Source of the DNA: GCA-002731945 sp913047775
Lineage (GTDB): Bacteria; Pseudomonadota; Alphaproteobacteria; MED-G09
Assembly: GCA_913047775.1 (NCBI GenBank)
Contig: CAJWUE010000006.1
Location: forward strand, 1-39,490
DNA length: 39,490 nt
Reading direction: 5' to 3'
The stretch's first letter is position 1. Every line of letters starts with the position of its first letter. The position numbers were made by a program, and so were the translations under genes. This document shows positions 1-8,871 of the stretch, piece after piece. Under the pieces are notes generated by a model, which worked only from the letters and a program-made list of their open reading frames with translations, ran no database searches and was not told where the DNA came from.

Positions 1-1
1 T

Positions 2-634
2 TTAGCACTAGATCTTGGGGCGGTTGATTTGTTGTTAAATAATTGTCAGAAAAATAAAAGTAGAGTTATGGTGGACTATATTTATCTTTATCATCCAGCA
101 TTTAGAAAAGCTCTAGATTCATTGCATTTAATTGGTCCTATTAAAAATATAGTATCGATTGGTGGTAATTTTGGTCCTTTCAGAGATACATGCCCAGTTT
201 TGTGGGATTGGGCACCCCATGATGTATCTATGTGTATCAGACTGATGAATGAAGTCCCAGAAGTCGTAAGCTCCAAAAAAGTTTACATTCAAATTAATTC
301 TCAACAAGGAGAAATAATTGAATCTAATTTACTCTTTTCAAATGGCACTCGAGCAGATTTAAAAGTTGGCAATGGAATGAGGAATAAAGAAAGACTATTC
401 AAAATTGTTGGTGAAGATGGAGAATTGGTTTTTAATGATTTGATTAAGGATAAGTTAACGATAGTTAAGGGCTCATATAGTAGTGAAATACCTATTGATT
501 TTAAATCACCATTAGAGCTTTTAACTGAAGACTTTTTTGTCATGATTCGAAAAAAAAATAAATCTTATTCTGACGTAGTTTTTTCTACTTATGTTACCAA
601 GGTAATTTCAGATATTGAATACTCGATGTTCTAA
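2..634 (+). CDS. Gfo/Idh/MocA-family oxidoreductase, C-terminal part (5' end outside window)
   Basis: The frame is open to the first base of the window, so the gene begins upstream and only its last 210 or so residues are present. No start codon needs to be chosen; an internal TTG at 29 is not a credible start. The visible part resembles the C-terminal substrate-binding and dimerisation domain of NAD(P)-dependent sugar dehydrogenases: the WDWAPHDVSM stretch matches the region holding the catalytic Asp and His pair in this superfamily, followed by beta strands that form the sheet domain. A second Gfo/Idh fragment follows 55 bases later, which is common in surface-polysaccharide and nucleotide-sugar clusters. 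The substrate cannot be told from the sequence. Confidence 0.7.
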   Translation, partial: LALDLGAVDLLLNNCQKNKSRVMVDYIYLYHPAFRKALDSLHLIGPIKNIVSIGGNFGPFRDTCPVLWDWAPHDVSMCIRLMNEVPEVVSSKKVYIQINSQQGEIIESNLLFSNGTRADLKVGNGMRNKERLFKIVGEDGELVFNDLIKDKLTIVKGSYSSEIPIDFKSPLELLTEDFFVMIRKKNKSYSDVVFSTYVTKVISDIEYSMF

Positions 635-688
635 TTCCATTTGCATTATAATTTTCATGAAGAAAAGGATTTTGGGAAATTAGTAAGT

Positions 689-1000
689 ATGAAAGTAAAA
701 ATTTATGGTGCTGGTTCTATTGGAAACCATTTGGCACAAGCTTCAAGAAGAATGGGCTGGTCTGTTGATATTTGTGACACAGATAGAAATGCTCTTATAA
801 GAACTAAAAACGATATTTATCCTGCTCGCTATGGAGAGTGGGATGAAGAAATAGGCCTTTACCACACTAGCGAAGTCCCTGTTTCTGGATACGATATGAT
901 TATTGTAGGTACGCCTCCTGACAGTCATATGCAACTTGCACTATCTGCAGTAAAAGAGGAGGCAAAAATTGTCAGTAGTTATGGCACTTTACAAAGCTGA
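689..1000 (+). pseudogene. Truncated Gfo/Idh/MocA oxidoreductase, N-terminal Rossmann part only
   Basis: The ATG at 689 opens a clear Rossmann fold: VKIYGAGSIGNHLAQAS carries the GxGxxG nucleotide-binding loop, then a beta-strand ending in DICD, then IIVGTPPDSHMQLALSA, the second typical Gfo/Idh signature. The frame stops at 1000 after 104 residues, where a full enzyme would have about 300 or more. From about 960 the DNA instead encodes, in another frame, the end of an aldehyde dehydrogenase, so the gene looks cut by a deletion or rearrangement. A TTG at 641 extends the frame by 16 unlike residues and is less likely as a start. Family members with this opening are often found in sugar-biosynthesis clusters, which fits the preceding gene. 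Confidence 0.65.
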
Positions 1001-1358
1001 TAACATTGATCACGCTATAGAATTAACAAACAATATCCAATCGTATCAAGGTCAAGGACACTCTTGTGGAATATACTCAAATAGTGATGAGAACATTATG
1101 AAACTAGCAAACGTTACGAAGACTTCTAGAGTCATGGTTAACCAACCTCAAGCAGCCTCAAATAGTGGTAATTTATGGAACGGAATGAGACAAACATTCT
1201 CACTCGGTTGTGGGTCTTGGGGAGGAAATGGAACAAATAATAATATTTCATGGCGAGATTTAATTAACGAGACGTGGGTGTCTAAGCCATTAACAGAAAC
1301 AAAGGAGCTTAGATCTGACGAAGAGCTCTTTGGTGATGTCATGGATAAAATAAAATAA
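969..1358 (+). pseudogene. C-terminal remnant of an acylating aldehyde dehydrogenase (SauS-like)
   Basis: About 130 residues resemble the last third of CoA-acylating aldehyde dehydrogenases, most like the sulfoacetaldehyde dehydrogenase (SauS) group: VVMALYKADNIDHAIELTNN, then SRVMVNQPQAASNSG, then SLGCGSWGGN and a NETWVSKPL stretch near the end. The N-terminal NAD(P)-binding part and the catalytic cysteine region are missing. The frame is open only back to a TAA at 951, and the only start candidate is a TTG at 969 without a ribosome binding site, inside the homologous region. I read this as a dead gene end left by the event that also truncated the preceding reading frame. The SauS assignment is from remembered family motifs; a related acylating dehydrogenase is possible. 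Confidence 0.6.
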
Positions 1359-1397
1359 ACGGACAGCCAATTTTTTCGCCACATTGATACATAAAAT

Positions 1398-2528
1398 ATG
1401 AAATTATCTGAAGAACAAAATGCTTTTTATAATGTCGCAAAGGAATTTGCGATTGAAAAAATGGAGCCTAATGCGGAAAAATGGGATGAAGATAAAATTT
1501 TTCCTATCGATACCCTCAAAGAACTAGCAAGTCTTGGTTTTGCTGGAATTTACATCTCTCCTTCGCTTGGAGGATCAGGCTTAACAAGACTAGACTCTAC
1601 GCTGATATTTGAAGCACTTAGCCACGGTTGCACTTCAACAGCTGCATTTTTATCAATACACAATATGGCAACCTGGATGATAGATTCATTTGGTGATGAA
1701 AAATTAAAAGAGAGGTTTGTTCCTGATCTCTGTAGCTTTAATAAAATAAGTTCATATTGCCTCACTGAGCCGGGAGCCGGTTCAGACGCTGCTAGCCTCA
1801 AAACAAAAGCTGTAAGGGATGGGAAACATTATATCGTTAATGGAACAAAGTCTTTCATATCGGGAGGTGGAACTTCGGATATCTATGTAACTATGGTTAA
1901 AACAGATGACAGCTCTATTTCTACGTTAGTTGTAGAAAAAGATTCCGAAGGGCTCTCGTACGGAGGACATGAGAGAAAAATGGGATGGAATTCCCAACCA
2001 ACCACTCAGGTTATTTTTGAAGACTGCAAAGTTCCGGTGGAAAACCTAATTGGAAAAGAAGGAGACGGATTTAAATTTGCTATGATGGGTTTGGATGGTG
2101 GTAGGTTAAATATCGCTGCTTGTTCTTTGGGAACAGCACAATCCGCTTACGAAAGAGCAGTCAATTATGTAAATGAAAGAGAGCAATTTGGAAAAAAAAT
2201 CCAAGAATTTCAAGCTTTACAATTTAAATTGGCCGATATGGCGACAGATCTTGAAGCCTCTAGACTTATGCTGAGAGACGCAGCTCAAAAGGTTGATGAA
2301 AATGCTCCGGATAAAACAAAAGCAGCTGCGATGGCAAAGAGGTTTGTTACCGATGCCTGTTTTAATGTTGTTAACGAAGCACTCCAAATTCACGGTGGGT
2401 ATGGATATCTAAAAGACTACCCTTTGGAAAGAAACTTGAGAGATCTTAGGGTTCACCAGATTCTTGAAGGAACCAACGAGATAATGCGTGTCATTATAGC
2501 TAGAGAGATTCTTAAGGATAATAAATGA
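1398..2528 (+). CDS. Acyl-CoA dehydrogenase, probably isobutyryl/short branched-chain type
   Basis: This 376-residue flavoprotein has the standard length and order of acyl-CoA dehydrogenases: an alpha-helical N-terminus, the FAD-contact motif YCLTEPGAGSDAAS near residue 120, a central beta domain, the EREQFGK segment, and the C-terminal QIHGGYGYLKDYPLER and LEGTNEI motifs. Glu357 in LEGTNEI sits at the position of the catalytic base of the short- and medium-chain enzymes. It oxidises an acyl-CoA to the 2-enoyl-CoA and passes electrons to ETF. The next two genes encode 3-hydroxyisobutyryl-CoA hydrolase and 3-hydroxyisobutyrate dehydrogenase, so isobutyryl-CoA from valine is the best-supported substrate. 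The stop overlaps the next start by 4 bases, indicating coupled translation. Confidence 0.9.
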   Translation: MKLSEEQNAFYNVAKEFAIEKMEPNAEKWDEDKIFPIDTLKELASLGFAGIYISPSLGGSGLTRLDSTLIFEALSHGCTSTAAFLSIHNMATWMIDSFGDEKLKERFVPDLCSFNKISSYCLTEPGAGSDAASLKTKAVRDGKHYIVNGTKSFISGGGTSDIYVTMVKTDDSSISTLVVEKDSEGLSYGGHERKMGWNSQPTTQVIFEDCKVPVENLIGKEGDGFKFAMMGLDGGRLNIAACSLGTAQSAYERAVNYVNEREQFGKKIQEFQALQFKLADMATDLEASRLMLRDAAQKVDENAPDKTKAAAMAKRFVTDACFNVVNEALQIHGGYGYLKDYPLERNLRDLRVHQILEGTNEIMRVIIAREILKDNK

Positions 2529-3562
2529 CTGAAAAGGAAGTGTTTTTTGAAACGAGAGGTTCTCTCGGATTAATAACTATAAATCGTCCTAATGCCTTAA
2601 ACGCTCTCACATTGAATATGGTAAGAGAAATACACCCCACCCTCAAAGAATGGGCAAATGACTCAAAAATAAAATTTGTAGTTATTCAGGCTACAGGGGA
2701 TAAGGCTTTTTGTGCAGGTGGTGATATAAGAGCTTTATACGATTGGGGGCAGTCCAGTGACTCTCGGTCAACGAACTTTTATTATGAAGAATACAAGTTG
2801 AATCACTTCATCAAAAGGTTTCCAAAACCTTATATAGCCTTAGTAAATGGAATAGTTATGGGAGGCGGAGTTGGTTTATCTGTTCATGGTAGTCATAGAA
2901 TTGCAGGGGAAAATTTCTCTTTCGCTATGCCTGAGACTGGGATTGGTCTTTTTCCTGATGTAGGTGGAAGTTATTTTTTATCACGTCTGCCGAAGAATAT
3001 AGGCATGTACCTAGCTCTGACAGGAAACAGGATAAAATCTTCTGATGCCATTTTTCTAGGTATCTCGCAACATTTTATTGAGTCTAAAAAACATGGAAAA
3101 ATTATTGATTACTTATCTGATGGGAAAAATCCGGAAAGCTTTATTCAAGACCTAAAATTAGATCCAAGTGCATCTGAAATAGAAAAAATTTCGAATGAAA
3201 TAGGAAATCTTTTTGATGCAGAAAGCGTTGAAGGTATTCTGGAAAATCTGGAAAATCATAAAGGTGAATTAGCTACAAAAAGTTTGGATACAATTCTAAA
3301 AAAATCCCCTACATCATTAAAATTGGCTCATAAACAAATAACAAATGGCAAAAATATTAATTTTGAAGAGTGCATGAAAATGGAATACCGTGTGGTTTGC
3401 AGGGTAATGAGTGATAAAGACTTTTACGAGGGAGTAAGAGCTTTAATTATTGATAAGGATAATGTTCCAAAATGGGATCCAAAAACTATTGAAGAAGTTG
3501 ATAATAGCAAAATTTCTAATTTTTTTTCTTCTTTAGAGGATAAAGAATTAATTTTTGATTAA
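2525..3562 (+). CDS. 3-hydroxyisobutyryl-CoA hydrolase (crotonase fold)
   Basis: The 345 residues form a crotonase-fold enzyme with the ECH_2/HIBCH extension rather than a 260-residue enoyl-CoA hydratase. Key motifs are AFCAGGDIRALY (oxyanion loop, about residues 61-72), VMGGGVGLSVHG (about 111-122) and MPETGIGLFPDVGGSYFLSR (about 135-154), the signature that separates HIBCH from plain hydratases. Glu137 and Asp145 are the expected catalytic pair. It hydrolyses 3-hydroxyisobutyryl-CoA to free 3-hydroxyisobutyrate in valine breakdown, protecting the cell from methacrylyl-CoA build-up. The start overlaps the acyl-CoA dehydrogenase stop in an ATGA, and the 3-hydroxyisobutyrate dehydrogenase gene follows after 11 bases, which supports the substrate. 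Confidence 0.9.
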   Translation: MTEKEVFFETRGSLGLITINRPNALNALTLNMVREIHPTLKEWANDSKIKFVVIQATGDKAFCAGGDIRALYDWGQSSDSRSTNFYYEEYKLNHFIKRFPKPYIALVNGIVMGGGVGLSVHGSHRIAGENFSFAMPETGIGLFPDVGGSYFLSRLPKNIGMYLALTGNRIKSSDAIFLGISQHFIESKKHGKIIDYLSDGKNPESFIQDLKLDPSASEIEKISNEIGNLFDAESVEGILENLENHKGELATKSLDTILKKSPTSLKLAHKQITNGKNINFEECMKMEYRVVCRVMSDKDFYEGVRALIIDKDNVPKWDPKTIEEVDNSKISNFFSSLEDKELIFD

Positions 3563-3573
3563 AGGAGAGACAT

Positions 3574-4467
3574 ATGACTAAAGTTTCATTTATCGGTCTT
3601 GGTAATATGGGTCTACCAATGGCAAAAAATTTGGTAAAAGCAGGTCACGACATTACGGGGTTTGATTTGGTTGAAGGTCAGTTGACTGAACTCGTAAAAT
3701 CAGGGGGAAAAGTCTCTGAAAATCTTAACGACACACTGAAAAATTCTGAAGTCGTAATAACAATGCTTCCTTCCGGTAAGCATGTTAAATCAGTTTATCT
3801 GGGAGAGGAGGGTATTATCAAAAATTCTCCTGCAGGTTTACTATTGATAGATTCTTCGACTATTGATGTGGAGTCGGCACGAGAAGTCGAAGAGGTGGCA
3901 AATAAATCGGATCTAAAAATGCTGGATGCTCCAGTATCTGGGGGTGTTACCGGAGCTGAAGCTGGAACTTTAACTTTTATGGTAGGCGGCGATGAAGGGG
4001 CTTTTGAAAAAGGTAAAGAACTGTTGGATATCATGGGTGGCAATGTGATACATGCGGGTCAGGCAGGAAATGGTCAAGTGGCAAAAATATGCAATAATAT
4101 GTTATTAGCTATATCAATGATTGGAACATCTGAAGCTTTCAATTTAGCTGAGAGATTAGGGCTGGATTCACAAACGTTTTATGATATTTCCTCTACTGCC
4201 TCTGGACAATGTTGGTCAATGACAAGTTATTGCCCTGTTCCTGGTCCTGTACCTACAAGTCCAGCTAACAACAACTACAAACCTGGCTTTTCTTCAGCCC
4301 TTATGTTGAAAGATTTAAGGTTATCTCAAGAAGCCTCAAAAATAACAAACGTGGGGACACCGTTAGGTGCACACTCAACAGAAATCTATGAAAAAATGGA
4401 AGAAGGTGGTTATGATAATCTTGATTTTTCCGGGGTAATAAAGTTAATTAGCGGTGAATTAAAATAA
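3574..4467 (+). CDS. mmsB: 3-hydroxyisobutyrate dehydrogenase
   Basis: The 297 residues match the beta-hydroxyacid dehydrogenase family. The N-terminus VSFIGLGNMGLPMAKNLVKA is the NAD-binding Rossmann signature, DAPVSGGVTGAEAGTL (about 118-132) is the substrate-binding loop, and GQVAKICNNMLLA places the catalytic Lys at residue 171, as in characterised 3-hydroxyisobutyrate dehydrogenases. It oxidises 3-hydroxyisobutyrate to methylmalonate semialdehyde. The start is set by a strong AAGGAGA at 3562-3568, five bases before the ATG, which overlaps the stop of the preceding hydrolase gene. The next step, methylmalonate-semialdehyde dehydrogenase (mmsA), is not in this window. Confidence 0.92.
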   Translation: MTKVSFIGLGNMGLPMAKNLVKAGHDITGFDLVEGQLTELVKSGGKVSENLNDTLKNSEVVITMLPSGKHVKSVYLGEEGIIKNSPAGLLLIDSSTIDVESAREVEEVANKSDLKMLDAPVSGGVTGAEAGTLTFMVGGDEGAFEKGKELLDIMGGNVIHAGQAGNGQVAKICNNMLLAISMIGTSEAFNLAERLGLDSQTFYDISSTASGQCWSMTSYCPVPGPVPTSPANNNYKPGFSSALMLKDLRLSQEASKITNVGTPLGAHSTEIYEKMEEGGYDNLDFSGVIKLISGELK

Positions 4468-4482
4468 ACTTAGGAAAGTTTT

Positions 4483-6423
4483 ATGAGTGAAGATTTAAAA
4501 TTTCCAGTACCGGAAGACTTTAAGAAATCGGCACATATCACGGATGAGATTTATAAGGATCTATACAATGAATCTCAACAAGACAATGTTGGGTTTTGGA
4601 GCAAGCAAGGTAAACGTATTGATTGGATAAAACCTTACAACAATATTAAAAATGTTATTTGGTCTAAAAAAAAGGTAGATATTAATTGGTTCTATGACGG
4701 CTCACTAAATGTCTCCGCTAATTGTATAGATCGTCATCTAAAAACACGAGGAAATCAAACAGCAATAATTTGGGAGGGAGATGACCCTAAAGAATCTAAA
4801 AAAATTACTTATAAAGAACTTTATGAACATGTGTGCAAATTTTCAAACGCCTTGAAAGTTAATGGTGTGTCCAAAGGTGATAGAGTAACAATATATATGC
4901 CGATGATACCTGAAGCGGCTTATGCCATGCTTGCTTGCTCAAGAATTGGTGCTGTTCATTCTGTTGTCTTTGGAGGTTTTTCACCAGAAGCTCTTGCTGG
5001 AAGAATTCTCGATTGCGATTCACATTTTTTAATCACCGCTGACGAGGGAATTCGTGGTGGAAAGACAGTTCCTCTAAAAGAAAACTCGGATAAAGCCTTA
5101 GAAAAATGCCCGGATGTCAAAACTGTTTTTGTGGTTAAAAGAACAGGTGGGGGAGTAAATATGCTATTAGGCAGAGATTTTTGGTATCATGATATCATCA
5201 AAGACGTTTCATCAGATTGTTCTCCTGAAGAGATGGATGCTGAGGATCCTCTCTTTATTCTCTATACATCAGGATCCACAGGAAAACCTAAGGGCGTTCT
5301 CCATACCAGCGGAGGGTATTTGGTTTACGCTTCCTACACACATGAAATGATTTTTGATTACCATGAAGGTGATGTTTATTGGTGTACAGCTGATGTGGGC
5401 TGGGTAACCGGACATTCCTATATAGTTTATGGTCCTCTCGCAAACGGTGCAGTTACACTTATGTTTGAAGGCGTTCCAAATTATCCTACCTCTTCCAGAT
5501 TTTGGGAAGTATGTGATAAGCACAATGTTAACATATTTTATACCGCACCTACAGCAATTCGAGCCCTAATGAAGGAAGGGGACAATCCTGTAAAATCTAC
5601 TAAAAGATCAAGTTTAAGACTTTTAGGAACAGTAGGAGAACCTATAAACCCAGAGGCTTGGTTGTGGTATTATAATACGGTAGGTGAAAAGAGATGTCCC
5701 ATCGTGGATACATGGTGGCAAACCGAAACAGGTGCAGCTTTAATTTCTCCTCTTCCTGGGGCTACGGACTTGAAACCTGGTTCAGCTACAAAACCACTTC
5801 CTGGAGTAAAACCTGTCCTTATCGATGAAGAGGGAAATGAGTTGGAAGGAGAAAATGAGGGAAACTTATGTCTAGCAGACAGTTGGCCAGGACAAATGCG
5901 AACTGTTTATGGTGATCATCAGAGATTTATCGAAACCTATTTTAGCCAATTTAACGGATATTATTTTACTGGAGACGGCTGCAAAAGAGACGCCGATGGA
6001 TACTATTGGATAACCGGTCGAGTTGATGATGTAATTAATGTATCAGGACATAGAATGGGAACGGCAGAAGTAGAAAGTGCCCTTGTTGCACATCCAAAAG
6101 TTTCCGAATCTGCTGTCGTTGGTTATCCGCATGAGATCAAAGGCCAAGGAATTTATGCCTATGTAACATTGAATTCTGGTGAAACTGGTGATAAAAAAAC
6201 GCAAAAGGAGCTTGTTAATTGGGTAAGAAAAGAGATTGGCCCTATAGCAAGTCCTGATTTAATTCAATTTTCTCCTAACCTTCCAAAAACTAGATCCGGT
6301 AAAATTATGAGAAGAATTCTTAGAAAAATTGCCGCAAATGATTATGTGGACTTAGGAGACACATCAACCTTAGCTGAGCCGACAGTAGTTGATGAATTAA
6401 TTGATAATCGTCAAAATAAATAA
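4483..6423 (+). CDS. acs: Acetyl-CoA synthetase (AMP-forming)
   Basis: At 646 residues this is the usual size of Acs. It has the N-terminal ACAS_N region, the adenylation motif ILYTSGSTGKPKGVLHT, the acetate-pocket motif DTWWQTETG with the pocket tryptophan that restricts the enzyme to short acids, the hinge region GRVDDVINVSGHRMGTAEVE, and PKTRSGKIMRR in which Lys607 corresponds to the regulatory and catalytic lysine that is acetylated in other bacteria. It turns acetate (and less well propionate) plus CoA and ATP into acyl-CoA. DTWW followed by PLPGAT and the GSATKPLPG region fits Acs better than propionyl-CoA synthetase. It lies 15 bases after mmsB and 6 before the next gene, so it is probably co-transcribed with the valine genes. 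Confidence 0.92.
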   Translation: MSEDLKFPVPEDFKKSAHITDEIYKDLYNESQQDNVGFWSKQGKRIDWIKPYNNIKNVIWSKKKVDINWFYDGSLNVSANCIDRHLKTRGNQTAIIWEGDDPKESKKITYKELYEHVCKFSNALKVNGVSKGDRVTIYMPMIPEAAYAMLACSRIGAVHSVVFGGFSPEALAGRILDCDSHFLITADEGIRGGKTVPLKENSDKALEKCPDVKTVFVVKRTGGGVNMLLGRDFWYHDIIKDVSSDCSPEEMDAEDPLFILYTSGSTGKPKGVLHTSGGYLVYASYTHEMIFDYHEGDVYWCTADVGWVTGHSYIVYGPLANGAVTLMFEGVPNYPTSSRFWEVCDKHNVNIFYTAPTAIRALMKEGDNPVKSTKRSSLRLLGTVGEPINPEAWLWYYNTVGEKRCPIVDTWWQTETGAALISPLPGATDLKPGSATKPLPGVKPVLIDEEGNELEGENEGNLCLADSWPGQMRTVYGDHQRFIETYFSQFNGYYFTGDGCKRDADGYYWITGRVDDVINVSGHRMGTAEVESALVAHPKVSESAVVGYPHEIKGQGIYAYVTLNSGETGDKKTQKELVNWVRKEIGPIASPDLIQFSPNLPKTRSGKIMRRILRKIAANDYVDLGDTSTLAEPTVVDELIDNRQNK

Positions 6424-6429
6424 TTTTCA

Positions 6430-7392
6430 ATGAAAGCAATTCAAATTAATGAAGGAAAGATGTTGTGGGAAGAAACCTCATTACCACGCTGTGAGGATTC
6501 TGAGGTTTTAATAAAAATTAAAGCAACTGCAGTAAATAGGGCAGATTTAGCTCAGAAAGCAGGCCTTTACCCTCCTCCACCAGGCGCTAGCCAAATCCTG
6601 GGTTTAGAATGTAGTGGTATTATTGAGAAAGTAGGAAACAAAGTAAAAAATAGAAAATTAGGCGAAGAAGTTACTGCATTATTGTCAGGTGGAGGGTATG
6701 CAGAATATGTTTGTTGTCCCGAAAAACAGGTTCTTCCTATTCCTAAATCTCTTACTCTTCTAGAAAGCGCAGCAATACCTGAAGTATTTGCAACATGTTG
6801 GTTTAATTTATTTATGCAAGGAAATTTAAAAACAGGTGAAAAAGTTCTATTTCATGCTGGGGCAAGCGGAATTGGTACAGCTGGGATACAACTTTGTAAA
6901 GAATTTGGTTGTTATTCATATGTTACTGCTGGTACCGAAGAAAAAGTAAATTTTTGTGTAGAATTAGGATCTGAAAAAGGTATCGTTAGGTCAGAAAATA
7001 GATATGAGTCATTTAAGAATTATTGCCCTGAAGGACTAGACATTATTTTAGACCCTGTAGGAGGTAATTATTTTGAAGAAAACCTTAATAACCTCGCTAT
7101 TGATGGAAGATTAATAATAATAGGAATACTTGGAGGAACAGAGGGTAAATTAAATATTGGTCATCTTTTAATGAAAAGGCAAAAAATTATAGGATCAACA
7201 ATAAGATCTCGTTCAATAAAGGTTAAAGGACAAGTTATGGAACAATTGTTTTATAAAATTTGGCCTCTCTTTAATGCAAGAAAAATTAAACCAATAATTT
7301 ATAAAACAATGAATATTAATGAAGCAGAAAAAGCTCATCAAATAATGTCTAAAAATAATAATATTGGAAAAATTGTTCTGGAAATTTCCTAG
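6430..7392 (+). CDS. Zinc-free MDR-type NAD(P)H quinone oxidoreductase (PIG3/QOR-like)
   Basis: This 320-residue protein has the medium-chain dehydrogenase/reductase layout: an N-terminal GroES-like domain with VNRADLAQKAGLYPPPPGAS and ILGLECSGIIEKVG, then a Rossmann domain with VLFHAGASGIGTAGIQLCKE as nucleotide-binding motif. The structural and catalytic zinc ligands of alcohol dehydrogenases are missing, and the PPPPGAS segment is typical of the PIG3 (TP53I3) subgroup of quinone oxidoreductases. It probably reduces quinones or small enones with NADPH. It closes the plus-strand operon, 6 bases after acs, and its stop is one base away from the stop of the opposing aminotransferase gene. The physiological substrate is unknown. 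Confidence 0.85.
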   Translation: MKAIQINEGKMLWEETSLPRCEDSEVLIKIKATAVNRADLAQKAGLYPPPPGASQILGLECSGIIEKVGNKVKNRKLGEEVTALLSGGGYAEYVCCPEKQVLPIPKSLTLLESAAIPEVFATCWFNLFMQGNLKTGEKVLFHAGASGIGTAGIQLCKEFGCYSYVTAGTEEKVNFCVELGSEKGIVRSENRYESFKNYCPEGLDIILDPVGGNYFEENLNNLAIDGRLIIIGILGGTEGKLNIGHLLMKRQKIIGSTIRSRSIKVKGQVMEQLFYKIWPLFNARKIKPIIYKTMNINEAEKAHQIMSKNNNIGKIVLEIS

Positions 7393-7393
7393 T

Positions 7394-8767
7394 TTATTTT
7401 ACTACCTCTAACCCCTTATCAAGAACTCGTTCAAATCTATCAAACAATTCATGTATCTCATCCTCAGTTATAATTAAGGGCGGGCACACGGCTAGAACAT
7501 CACCAATTGCTCTTAAAATTAGACCTTCTCCATGTCCAATATCAGTTAATAAAGGACCAGCACTTCCAATTGGATCAAATGTAGCAGAAGTTTCTTTGTC
7601 TTTTACCAATTCGACAGCTCCCATTAATCCAACGCCTCTTGACTCTCCCACTAAGTCTTTTTCTTCTAGTTTCTTTAATCTCCCTTGAAAAATTGGTTCA
7701 AGTAAAGGAACTCTTTCCATAAGACCATCTTCTTCAAGAATACGAATATTTTCAAGAGCAACTGCGCATGCCACAGGATGACCGGCCGAAGTAAATCCAC
7801 TTCCATAAAGGTTATTTTTAACTGTATTTTCTGCGATTATTTGATAAACCTTATCCGTCATAAGCACCGCGCCCATAGGAATATAATTAGATGTTATTTG
7901 CTTCGATAGAATAATAAAATCTGGCTCAATGCCATAAAGCTCGCATGCAAATGGTTTACCGGTTCTTCCAAAACCATTTATAACTTCATCAGCAACAATC
8001 ATTACTTCATACTTTTTACAAACAGCTTGAATTTTTTTCCAGTACGTTTTTGGAGGTACTATTAAACCTCCTGCACCCATTACAGGTTCGCCAAAAAATG
8101 CAGCAACTGTTTCGGGGTCTTCTTTTAATATAAGATCCTCTAATTCGTTAGCGCATCTAGTTGCAAAATCTTCTTCAGTTTCACCATCTTTACCTTCTCT
8201 CCAATAATGAGGACACATTGTATGAAGGACTTCTTTTATTGGTAAATCAAAATCATTGTGCATCAATGGTATTCCTGTAAGGCTACCAGAAGCAATTGTT
8301 ATTCCATGATAGGCTTTTAATCTTGAAATTATTTTTTTCTTTTTGGGTTTATTTAAAGCATTATTGTAGTACCAAATCATTTTCATAGCTGAATCATTGG
8401 CTTCAGACCCTGAATTAGTATAATGAACATGCGTCATGCCTAAACCAACCATCTTGGTCAATTTTTGTGATAACTCAGCTACTAATGGATGTGTTTTATG
8501 TGTAAATGAATGATAATACGGTAAGGTTTCCAGCTGTTTTTTTGCAGCTTGAACTAACCTATCTTCTCCAAATCCTACAGCAACCGACCATAATCCTGAC
8601 ATTGCCTCAATATATTCGTTTCCTTGATCGTCCCAAACTTTTATGCCTTTTCCTTTTTCGATTACCATAGGACCTTGATTCTCAATTCTTCTTGCATTTG
8701 AGTAAGGATGAAAATGATGTGCGGCATCAAGAGCAGCATAAGAATTTGGGTTTATTTTTTCAGCCAT
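7394..8767 (-). CDS. Class III PLP-dependent omega-aminotransferase
   Basis: The 457 residues carry the class III aminotransferase pattern: HPYSN near the N-terminus, MSGLWSVAVGFG, YTNSGSEANDSAMK (phosphate-binding loop near residue 120), VADEVINGFGRTG with Asp260 binding the pyridine nitrogen, and ILSKQITSNYIPMGAV with Lys289 as the PLP Schiff-base residue. Such enzymes move an amino group from a terminal amine (beta-alanine, putrescine, taurine or similar) to pyruvate or 2-oxoglutarate. The sequence does not settle which amine. It stands alone on the minus strand, divergent from a CoA-transferase gene and converging tail to tail with the quinone oxidoreductase. The ATG at 8765-8767 is preceded by a modest AAGAAAG. 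Confidence 0.88.
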   Translation of the reverse strand: MAEKINPNSYAALDAAHHFHPYSNARRIENQGPMVIEKGKGIKVWDDQGNEYIEAMSGLWSVAVGFGEDRLVQAAKKQLETLPYYHSFTHKTHPLVAELSQKLTKMVGLGMTHVHYTNSGSEANDSAMKMIWYYNNALNKPKKKKIISRLKAYHGITIASGSLTGIPLMHNDFDLPIKEVLHTMCPHYWREGKDGETEEDFATRCANELEDLILKEDPETVAAFFGEPVMGAGGLIVPPKTYWKKIQAVCKKYEVMIVADEVINGFGRTGKPFACELYGIEPDFIILSKQITSNYIPMGAVLMTDKVYQIIAENTVKNNLYGSGFTSAGHPVACAVALENIRILEEDGLMERVPLLEPIFQGRLKKLEEKDLVGESRGVGLMGAVELVKDKETSATFDPIGSAGPLLTDIGHGEGLILRAIGDVLAVCPPLIITEDEIHELFDRFERVLDKGLEVVK

Positions 8768-8871
8768 TTTGATCTTTCTTGATTAAGAATAAACATGCAT
8801 TCGAAAAGGTTCAATTGCATATATTGAAAAAAAAATTTAACATTTTTAAAGTAAATCATATAAAGGTAAAA

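Noticed and set aside
969..1358. MmsA fragment completing the valine operon
   Set aside because: The SLGCGSWGGN and NETWVSKPL motifs fit the SauS-type acylating dehydrogenases, not the C-terminus of methylmalonate-semialdehyde dehydrogenase as I know it.
4483..6423. Propionyl-CoA synthetase (PrpE) as an alternative identity in the valine operon
   Set aside because: The DTWWQTETG, PLPGAT and GSATKPLPG motifs are those of Acs. Some activity on propionate stays possible.
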